DNA from: Alphaproteobacteria bacterium
Lineage (GTDB): Bacteria > Pseudomonadota > Alphaproteobacteria > Rickettsiales > JAIXRX01
DNA length: 22,462 nucleotides
Assembly: GCA_027485005.1 (NCBI GenBank)
Contig: JAIXRX010000105.1
Location: 1-22,462 of the forward strand
Reading direction: 5' to 3'
Part shown: positions 1-8,500 of the stretch, one piece after another
Layout: each line of letters opens with the position of its first letter
Position numbering within the stretch: the first letter of the stretch is position 1
The notes under the pieces: model-generated
Database searches by the model: none
The model's input: only the letters and a program-made list of their open reading frames with translations
What the model was told of the DNA's origin: nothing
Position numbers and translations under genes: made by a program

Positions 1-44
1 ACTGTATAAGCAGTTTATTTCTGGCTCTACATGGGTTGGCTGTA

Positions 45-73
45 TTCAATAATCGAAAAAATATTTGTATAAT
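45..73 (+). promoter_or_regulatory. Probable sigma70-type promoter of the prepilin gene
   Basis: A perfect -10 hexamer TATAAT lies at 68-73. Exactly 17 bases upstream is a weak -35 candidate, TTCAAT (45-50). Transcription would start near base 80, leaving a leader of about 25 bases that contains AAGGTGG (95-101), a good Shine-Dalgarno 4-7 bases before the ATG at 106. The -35 match is poor, so the promoter may need an activator or may be coincidental in this AT-rich stretch. Bases 1-44 hold no gene I can support. Confidence 0.5.
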
Positions 74-105
74 GGTTTAATTTCTTATCAAGATAAGGTG
101 GTGTG

Positions 106-819
106 ATGATTCAGCTTAAAGCAAGCCGTAATAGTGGGTTTAGCTTAATCGAGATGGCGATAGTGCTCGCGATTATTGGTTTAATTCTGGGTGGGATTAT
201 GCTGGGGCAGGACTTATTACGTGCTGCTCAGCTTCAGAAAGTTCAGTCTGACATTCAGCAATATGACGCTGCCGTGCAGCAGTTTTACCAGAAATATAAC
301 TCGCTACCGGGAGATATGCCCGATGCCACGACCTATTGGAGTGGAGTGAATAATGGGAATGGTAATTTTACGATAGACAGTACGAATGAAATGTTTGGAA
401 CATGGCAACAGATGTCTTTGGCTGGCTTTATCGGAGGTACTTATACAGGCGTAAGTACAGGAACTACTCCAGGATCAAGAGCTGGTACTAATGTACCCGC
501 AACGGCTGTCGACGGAGTAGTTGCCCAGATGCGTTATGTAACAACCTGTGCGTTGACAGGAGAGGTGTCGCTGGCCAATATTTTTGAGGTTAACTATTCT
601 TTAGGAGCAGATGGTTTTGCGAATGGTTCAAGTTGGCTTACATCGGCTGAAGCACAATCTCTCGATGCCAAGATGGACGATGGTTTTGCTTGTCGTGGAC
701 GTTTTAGGGGGATAGGAGGCGCATCATGTCCAGCGTATAACGCTACCACTGGTGATTATTCGTTAAGTGCAAGTGGGTTGGGATGCGGTATTAATTATTT
801 GACAGACAGATTTAAATAA
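106..819 (+). CDS. Type IV prepilin-like / pseudopilin protein
   Basis: This 237-residue protein has a classic type IV prepilin N-terminus. A short 11-residue basic leader ends in Gly11, followed by FSLIEMAIVLAIIGLILGGI, with Phe12 at +1, Glu16 at +5 and a hydrophobic stretch of about 20 residues. Prepilin peptidase would cut after Gly11 and methylate Phe12; the helix anchors the subunit in the inner membrane before assembly into a pilus or pseudopilus. The rest is a soluble Gly/Ser/Thr-rich head with four Cys (in TTCAL, FACRG, ASCPA, GLGCG) that could form two disulfides in the periplasm. The ATG at 106 was preferred to the GTG at 103 because of the spacing from AAGGTGG at 95-101. The gene is alone on its strand and ends 3 bases before the convergent virB9. 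Whether it is a pilus subunit, a secretion pseudopilin or a partner of the neighbouring type IV secretion genes cannot be told. Confidence 0.85.
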   Translation: MIQLKASRNSGFSLIEMAIVLAIIGLILGGIMLGQDLLRAAQLQKVQSDIQQYDAAVQQFYQKYNSLPGDMPDATTYWSGVNNGNGNFTIDSTNEMFGTWQQMSLAGFIGGTYTGVSTGTTPGSRAGTNVPATAVDGVVAQMRYVTTCALTGEVSLANIFEVNYSLGADGFANGSSWLTSAEAQSLDAKMDDGFACRGRFRGIGGASCPAYNATTGDYSLSASGLGCGINYLTDRFK

Positions 820-822
820 ATC

Positions 823-1623
823 CTAAGGCTTAGCCGCTTTTAGCTCTGGATTCACCTGTTCTGGATTGATGACCGCAGGGTTCCATGATTCATTATACAA
901 GCACACGACGTCTGAACCATGGCGCAGTGTGAAGCGTCCAGCCACACGTTCGACAACAATGTAATCACCGCGTGTGCGGTAATTCACTAGTGAATCTTTG
1001 TTTTGTGAATCCACTTTAAAAATGGCTGGTACATCTGCGTTCTTGTCGCGGAATTGAAAATAGGTAAACTCTCCATCATCAAATACACGAATCGGAGCAA
1101 TTTCGTTTGCGCCGCGCAAGGTGTAGTTAAAGTTCAGTTTTTTGCGTATATCAGCATCATCAAGATCGGGTACGCCATCATTTGCCGAAGCATTCGTATC
1201 GATATATTCGCCACCTTCAGTGGGATAAATAAAACGCATAGTGAATACCATGGCGGGGTCGTCAATTCCCTTAGCTTCGCGCGCGTGCAATTCAAACAGG
1301 TAGTTATGTTTGTCGGTCAGCACAGTCATATTGGTGGTGGCGTTCTGCTCCAGCGGTTTCAAGAAAATACGGTTGCCAGACGGCTCTAGTAGCCACGCCA
1401 TGGAATCACCCATTGAAATCGTACGAATGGTTTCGTCCGGTGCAAACTCTATGCTGGACTGATAGCCGTAATGACCTGTGAACTTGAACACATTATCTGG
1501 GCTGTACATGATGGTTTGAATGCGGCGGTCGGTGGTCAGCGGGCGGGCTTCCAGGGCGGCATGAACGCTCGTCGCGGCGCTGCATGATAGCAAAACACTT
1601 AGGGCAAGGGTTGTTATTTTCAC
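823..1623 (-). CDS. virB9: VirB9/TrbG/CagX-family type IV secretion core protein
   Basis: The 266-residue product matches VirB9, which with VirB7 and VirB10 forms the core channel across the periplasm and outer membrane of type IV secretion systems. Residues 1-22 form a Sec signal peptide with a likely cut at VHA|AL. The N-terminal beta domain covers about 25-135. The C-terminal VirB9 domain is about 162-245 and carries the family's typical run APIRVFDDGEFTYFQF, then PAIF, LVNYR, GDYIVVERV and FTLR, ending near VVCLYN. The length is normal. The start is GTG at 1623, preceded by GGGAG with a 7-base spacer. GTGA overlaps the virB8 stop by 4 bases, so the two are translationally coupled. No virB7, virB10, virB11 or virD4 is seen; the next gene downstream is the convergent prepilin. 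Confidence 0.9.
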   Translation of the reverse strand: MKITTLALSVLLSCSAATSVHAALEARPLTTDRRIQTIMYSPDNVFKFTGHYGYQSSIEFAPDETIRTISMGDSMAWLLEPSGNRIFLKPLEQNATTNMTVLTDKHNYLFELHAREAKGIDDPAMVFTMRFIYPTEGGEYIDTNASANDGVPDLDDADIRKKLNFNYTLRGANEIAPIRVFDDGEFTYFQFRDKNADVPAIFKVDSQNKDSLVNYRTRGDYIVVERVAGRFTLRHGSDVVCLYNESWNPAVINPEQVNPELKAAKP

Positions 1624-2423
1624 TGTGGGGCTCCCGCGGTTAGATTGCTACTATTATATCCAACCACTTGAAAAAGGATAGCATTTTTCAGAAACTCCAG
1701 ACGCTTATTAGTGCGGTTATATTGCATGACGCGCACCCCTTCTGCCTCCTGCACCAAAATGGGCATGATAAAATTGATACTGGCTTCGCCTTGGCTGGAT
1801 TTATTGCCTTGTGCGCCGCGAAAATTATTAGTGAAAGAAACTTTGGCGGAGCCTTCCAGAACGCCAGACTCTGCACTTGGTTTTAATGCCATATCCACTT
1901 TCACATTGCTGATTTGACGTGACCAGATAGTGCCAAGTGTATTCACAGGGCTGGTGGGGTTATTGGGTTGCAGCCAAAGGCGGTAGGCTTGGAAAGTTTG
2001 TGGTGAGCTGTGATGATAAACTAGACGGTCTTGTTCAGCCAGATCATTGCGATTAAACGCAAAGTTTTCGCGCGATTGAACATAACGCTCTGTAATAATC
2101 CGTGCGATGGATAGGCTAATAGGTTCATTGGGCGATTCTTTAAGGCTGCGTAAAGTAGGGACATTTATCCCAATTGCATTATTTTCAACAAAAACGGCTT
2201 TGGTTTGATTGAGTGGATAAAGGCTAGAAAGCGTCATGAGTGCGATGAACGCAATCAACAAGCACAGCGCTGCAATAAAGATGGCCATGCTACGCTCAAT
2301 GACAGGGGTCTCATACAAAAGCTGGTACCATTGTCGCGCCGACTCAAAATACTCACCACTATGCACCTGTTCAGGGGCGGGCGTCAGAGGATCGATTTTG
2401 TTACCGTTGGGTGACACGAGCAA
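1620..2423 (-). CDS. virB8: VirB8-family type IV secretion inner-membrane protein
   Basis: This 267-residue protein has the VirB8 layout: a short cytoplasmic N-terminus (1-45), one membrane helix (about 46-69) and a periplasmic NTF2-like domain. Family-like features are ERYVQSRENFAFN, the Ser-Ser turn of HHSSPQTFQAYRLWL, the NPTSP loop (compare NSP/NPxG in VirB8), VKVDMAL, and the closing strands AKVSFTNN and GEASINFIMP. VirB8 is the bitopic assembly factor that bridges the inner-membrane complex and the VirB9/VirB10 core. The start is not ATG. TTG at 2423 gives the reported extent, with AGGA 4 bases upstream; GTG at 2417 would put that AGGA at 10 bases and shorten the protein by two residues. 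It is followed at once by virB9. The gene could instead be labelled a generic T4SS VirB8-like protein, as which subtype is unclear. Confidence 0.87.
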   Translation of the reverse strand: MLVSPNGNKIDPLTPAPEQVHSGEYFESARQWYQLLYETPVIERSMAIFIAALCLLIAFIALMTLSSLYPLNQTKAVFVENNAIGINVPTLRSLKESPNEPISLSIARIITERYVQSRENFAFNRNDLAEQDRLVYHHSSPQTFQAYRLWLQPNNPTSPVNTLGTIWSRQISNVKVDMALKPSAESGVLEGSAKVSFTNNFRGAQGNKSSQGEASINFIMPILVQEAEGVRVMQYNRTNKRLEFLKNAILFQVVGYNSSNLTAGAPQ

Positions 2424-2526
2424 GTAATCCTATGAAAAAATGACAAAAAACATAAAACGTTCATGAAAAAGAAATAAAGCTATGTTACTAATGAAGCAAT
2501 AGATAAAAATAAAATCCTTGGTTGAT
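2424..2526. promoter_or_regulatory. Divergent control region between virB8 and the giant gene
   Basis: This 103-base, very AT-rich gap must hold the promoters of both virB8-virB9 (-) and the giant exported protein (+). I found no convincing -35/-10 pair on either strand. A short imperfect palindrome, CATAAAACGTTCATG, lies at 2451-2465 around an AACGTT core and could be an operator. AGGA on the minus strand (2428-2431) serves virB8. The giant gene has no clear Shine-Dalgarno before its ATG at 2527. Confidence 0.35.
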
Positions 2527-5500
2527 ATGGCAAGAAAAACAAGAATAGGATACAGCTGTTTGAAAGGATTGGCCTTAGCGCTGGCCATTTTCTTTGCGCC
2601 TGTGGTCTTTGCCCAGCAATCAACCCCACGTGATATTGTTAGTTCAAATTCAAATATGGATTTCCCTAAGGTGAATTACGAAGATTTTCGTAAGATGCAC
2701 CTAGATAAAAGGGGGAAGGTAGAAAAAAATCCAGTGACTAATAAGCCTTACACAGAGGCTGAGCTCAAAAAGCAATGGCAAGAAATTTTAGATCGCAGCC
2801 CTTTTCTAAAGCAAGTCGTAGAGTTTAATCCAAATACACTTTTTGCTGTCACGCGGAATCTAAGCGAAAGTGCTATGGCAGATTTAGATATTTTGCTGCG
2901 CTTCCTCACAAGTTTGACCCATCAAGGGAGTCAAAATGACGTTATGCTTGGTGGAGATGCGCAAAGCCTTTTTAATGAGTGGAACAAGCTCACTCCTGCG
3001 CAGCACTCGGTGGCATGGGCCAATTTAAATGCTATGTCTGAAATGGAAAATGACTTTCTGCTTGCTATGTTGGGTACGCGCGTTAGGGCGCTGACTAAAA
3101 ATTTAAGCGAAGATAAAAAGGTGTTGGATGCATTAGAAGGTGCGGGAGTCAGCAGCCCACAGCAAGCAAAATTACTGGAAAATATTAAAGCCTATATCGT
3201 GTCTAAGCAGCCTAAGCCTGAGAAGCCGGCGCAATCATCAGGTGCGGTTGGAGGGGGCTATGCAATAATGATACCTGCCATTTCGGTGCTACAACAACCT
3301 CTGACACCGAAGGGGCCAACGCCGCTACCGACTGTAACCCCTGCAACTCCAACTGTGACGGTTCCAAAGGCTAATGGTGGCGATGATTGTCAATTATTTA
3401 AAAAAGCGGATTTAGATAAAATTAATATTAAGAATATTAATTTTATCCAAGATGTTGAGCCGATGATAGAGCATGCTGATCGGGCTAAATCTCTTTATGA
3501 GGATATTTCGTCTAAAAAAGCAAAAGTTGGATTTCCTGAAATGACTAACTCTTTGCAGCAGTTCCAAATGCTGTTGAGTGGAGGCAAGGGAGCTAAGAAA
3601 GCAAAGGATCAGTTAGATAGTGTTGATTCAAAAAAAGCTCAGGCAGATCTTAAAGATATAGCAGATGCAGCAGAGAAGATAGAAAAAGCCAAGCCTGATA
3701 TTTTAGATAAAGTGGCAAATGGGCTTGACGACTTCAATCTTAAAGTTAGCCAGATGGGTTTAATGCGCACTGTTTTGAAGATTGATGATCCAGGGGTTGG
3801 TAGGGCGATGCAAGATATGGATGCTCTTAAACCAGCTCTTGAGGAGGCAGCTGGGCGCGGTGTGATTGAAGCGAAGAGTGCATTGCAACAATATGAAGGA
3901 TTTAAACAATCTTTTTGCGTGGTAAAAGATGCGCAAGATTTGGCTGGAGAATCTCAGAATTTACAGCAAATTGGGAGCACATTAAATGCTAATAATGCCG
4001 TCATTCAGCAGTTAAATGGAGAGCTAGGACAAAGTGCTTTGGCGCAAAAAGCGCGCACTATTTATGAGAAAGCTCAAGGCTTTACTCAGGGTTTGGCTCA
4101 GGCAAGTAGTGTTATTGGAAATGTTGCAGATGGTTTTTCCGAGATTAATGATATTAGTGGAGGTATTCAGGCTGTTGGTAATCTTGCTAAAGTGACTGGA
4201 ACATATGCTAAATTACCAAAAATGGTCGAGAAAGTAGATAAAATTACCAGCTTTGTTAAGCAGATTGAGCCTTTTGCCAAGACTTTGAGCTCTGTTGCGG
4301 GAGAGCTTGATAAATTTGCCTCTTGTATTCCCAATAGTAATATTGATCTCAAGCTTAGACGATGGAAGTCATTGCTGGATGCTTTTAAATGGGATGGTGT
4401 AGGTGCAGAAAAACTCGCAAAGGTTATTACGGGTGTTGTCTCTACTTTCAAGAAAATTAAAAATATAGTCAATAAAATTACAAAGATTGTTAATATTGCA
4501 AAAAAAGTAATTCAAACGATTCAGACGCTTCAAAATCTCTATCAAATGATAAAAATGATGGATGGTCTTGATGATGCAATGAATGGCCTTACCGATACTC
4601 AGGTAGCCAGTGATGCGATTACAGAAATGCGAGCCACGGGGGCAGAGAACAGCCTGAATCAGGTAGATGAATTAGAGGCTGCAGCTGATAAATTGCAAGG
4701 CGTTGAGGATTTAGGGCGTATATCAAAAGCAGCAGGTGTGATTGGTGAAGGTTATGAGGTCAGTCAATCTCTGAAAGAGCTGGAAAGCCTAGCAAAGCAG
4801 CCTAATGGCACAATAGATTTGCAGCAGGGTGTGGCTCTGGTCAATAATCTGAGTGGTTCCCTCAGTAAATTGCCAGGGGTTGGGAATTGTTTGCAGCGCG
4901 CAGATGTACAGTCTGCTTTACAGATTGGAAATCAAACGGCGGCTTTTGTGAATCAATTAAAAACGATTCAACAAACGATGTCAGCGGATCCCTCTTTGCG
5001 TAATGCGACTGCAAGTTTGCAAGCCATAAATAGTTCTATTTCAACACTGCCTTATGTTGGTAGTTTTATATCAGATCCCAAAGTTCAATCGGCAATTACT
5101 GACATAGCATCTGTTGGTAATTTTGCTTCTGATCTTGGAACTATGCGCGAGAGTTTCTTAAACAGCCAAAGTATGAGTGACCTTGTTAATGCTGCCCAGC
5201 GATTAAATGCAGGGATTCAGAACATTCCATTTATCCAAAAAAATCTGAAGGAGCTAGAAGAGGTAACGAACGCTCTCGATCAGTTGCGTATGGGGGCTGA
5301 TTTAGTTGGTAGCTTCGAGAAGCTTACTCATATGAAAAAGGTATTTGAGCAACTGCGTGGATTGCGTTCCATTACTAATAAAATTTCACCACTCGATAAA
5401 CCCATTAATAGCCTGAAACAGAAACTTGCAGGAATGATGGAAAAAATTAATCAGCTTAATCAGCCATTATGCTTAAAGATTTTTGGTTCTAAAGAAGATA

Positions 5501-8500
5501 AGGGGTGGAAAAAAATAAACGTAAACCCGGCCAACAAAGATTTCGGATTGCGTTGGTGTATTACTAATTTTAAGCTGCCTGTTGGACCAGCGACGATATA
5601 TGGAGCTCTTGGTCGAGTATTTGAGGATAATAGATATAGGAATGTTTCACTCAAGGGAGCTGCTGCATATACTAAATCACGTGGTGTGGATGGAGCAGTC
5701 AAAGGTGTTTTAGCGCAAGGCCTTTCAACGAATGCTGCCGTGTATACGAATATGTTATCGAATTTTGGAGTGACGATACCGGGTATTAATAGTTTGATTG
5801 ATGGGGTTGCGGGTTCGTTGCCTGCGGTCAGTATGTCAAAATATGCCAATCTTCCTCATTCTACCTATTTCTGGAACTATGGATGGCTGAATCGTCGTAT
5901 AGATTACTCGGCTCTTAATACTGCAGAGCTTTACAGTATTACTCACAACCAATATCGCTATGATAATGCAGACAATAACAAGCGCGTGCAGAGTACGCGT
6001 ATACTTGCCTATGCACGCGACATGCTTGCCGGCGGGATTGATGCCGAGTTAACAGGCAAAAATCAGATTAAAAATGGCAAAGGATATTATGGCACATTTT
6101 CTTGTAAACCATTGCGATCTAATATTTGTCCATTAGGGAAATGTAGTAATGCTATTCGCACGATGCTGGAGCTTGACTCATGTGCGAACCAATACATTGT
6201 TCCCTTTAGTCTAGCTAATACTTATATTGCGGATAATAACTATAGCCAATCTACCGATGCTAATTATCTTCAGCCACTCAGCATGGTGCCCCCAGATGAC
6301 TGTCAGAAAAATGCTAAAGGTGAGTGTATTTGTAAGAAAGACGAGGATGGGCAATGTGTGACGATTTCCAATCCGCTGGATCCAACGAGTAAAAAAACCG
6401 TCAATGCTTTTGAATATGACTTAGGCTATTATCTTAAACGTGCATGGTATGGGGTTTTAGTATTGCCATATTATCCATGGATTATTGATACAACAGCACA
6501 TTATCCAGCGCCAAATCAAGATCGCTTGCATGAAATTCTAACGGGTAAAAGCAAGCAAAGTTGCTACTCTTTCTTAAAGGGACTTCGTTCAAGTAAACGT
6601 TTGGCGGTTGATGAGAAGACTGAGGAAACGGTATTAAACGGACATTTCAGTCATCTCCAATTGGTTGGTCTAGGTCTTTGTGGTTTCTATGATAGCGATG
6701 GAAGCTATATTACCGTTGATGCCTTTAACCGTAAAATCAGTAACAAGAAGGTAGATGATCCTGATGCAGAAAATGTAGTGCTCGCATATGGCGGAAAGAA
6801 TAATTATGCTTATGTAAAAGCTGATAAGCCGCAATATGACTTTACTATGCAAGTGTCAGACTTGGCCAAACATCCTGTTGAGCGTATTATTGATGTGACG
6901 CATCCATGGTCTCCGCGGTGGCACACATTGATTGGTGGTGATGGTAAGTCCATTACTGAGCGTGTCCGCTATTCTAAATGCACAGAGTTTCGTCTTTTAA
7001 GGCACAAAAATGATTGTGGTGAGGGAATGGAAATTAATTTATTGGGCATAAAAATCCCAACTGATTTTATTCCCTTATTATATAAAGGATATGGTGACCA
7101 TACGGGTGTTCCTTTTGATAAAGATGATAAAGCAGCGTTAAATATTAACGGTGCGCTGGGTAATATTATTTCAAAAAGTAGCATACAATGTGCGGCTTCA
7201 CCTGTTGATATCATGACGTTCCGTGAGAAGCCGTTTCATCGTTGTATCTTATGTAGAATTAAGCGGAATGAGGAGTGTTTCTGGAAAGAATTTAATGACA
7301 TCATCATGATGCAGGTAATAACAAAAATAGCAGAAGAAGCTGCATTTACTGCTGCTCAAAAGGTCTGTGCTGCATGGGTAGGCGACGAGCTGGCAAAAGT
7401 TTGCGGTATCCTTGTCAAATTCCAAATGAAAATCATGAATCTCTTGCTGACGGGCCATGAAGACATGATGGATCATGACTTAACATCTGATGATGACGGT
7501 TCAGCAGGTGTCTCGGACTCGGATACATCTTCAGGTGAGAATCTGTTTAATCTGATTTATAACGCTTATTATGCTGTTCTAACCAATAGAAACCCGTATC
7601 TTGAATCTGGGGCATTATCTCTCATTATCAAATCGGGCGCTTTAAATATTGCGGATCAGTTAAAAGCTGCAATACCCGAAGCAAATGATAAAGCGCAAAA
7701 CGACCCTGAATATAAGCAAAAGAAAAAAGAGCTAAGAAATGATATGGCTAGGGAGATGTGCGGTAAGTTACTGCAGTGGTTCTGCCGTCCAGTCGTGTCT
7801 TTACTTGCATCAAATGGCAAAAAGGCTGATGGCGCTATCGCGAAAATCGCAGATCAGGTTGATGATATGAACGAACAAGGGAAACCACCTTTGTTTTGTA
7901 AAGGTGTTAAGGCTCGTCATGGACTCTGGCCACCTTGCAGTACGCGCTACAACGAAGCTGATCGCGATCCTAAATATTGTGCTGCATCATGTCCGGTTGG
8001 TATTAAACAATGTTGTCATGATTTAGCCAAATCATTAACACCAATTAATCCACTTAAAATGGAGCCATATCGTCCAAAAGATAATAAAGGTAAGGATAGT
8101 TCGTTCTTTACCATGATGAATGCCGTGAGCAATGGCATGCTAACGATGAAGTCAGTCAGCGATAAATATCTGCCCGATGGTTTAACATTTGAAGAGTATT
8201 TCGGTGATCATCGTCCATATATACGCCGTTGGGATACGGGCGCAGAGTGGGGTGCAATAGGCATGGGTCTTGGTCAGATTGACTATAGCTCTGACATGGG
8301 TAAAAACCTTCGCATTGTTGGTGTTGGGGATGAGAAGAATTCCTGTCGTAGTAGTGGCTGGAAGGGTATTCAGGGCTATATGAAGGCGCGAGGTGAAACG
8401 TCCCTATTTAATATTCCAGATATGGAAGCGATTAAAGATGACGTTATGAATTATCCAACCTCTGCCAGTGCACAAGCACATGCGCTTACAGGATGGACGG

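Noticed and set aside
819..850. Terminator between the convergent prepilin and virB9 genes
   Set aside because: Only a CTAAG/CTTAG palindrome with a one-base centre and a three-pair GGC/GCC stem; too weak to call.
1054..1389. Open frame opposite virB9
   Set aside because: It lies wholly inside the well-supported virB9 gene on the other strand, has no ribosome site and shows no family features.
4167..4472. Open frames on the minus strand within the giant gene (for example 4167-4472, 5460-5849, 10146-10565)
   Set aside because: All lie within a continuous 2706-codon frame with signal peptide and coherent domains; they look like shadows.
6670..6730. EF-hand or dockerin-like calcium loop (YDSDGSYITVD) in the giant protein
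   Set aside because: The first ligand is missing and Ile is out of register with the EF-hand consensus.
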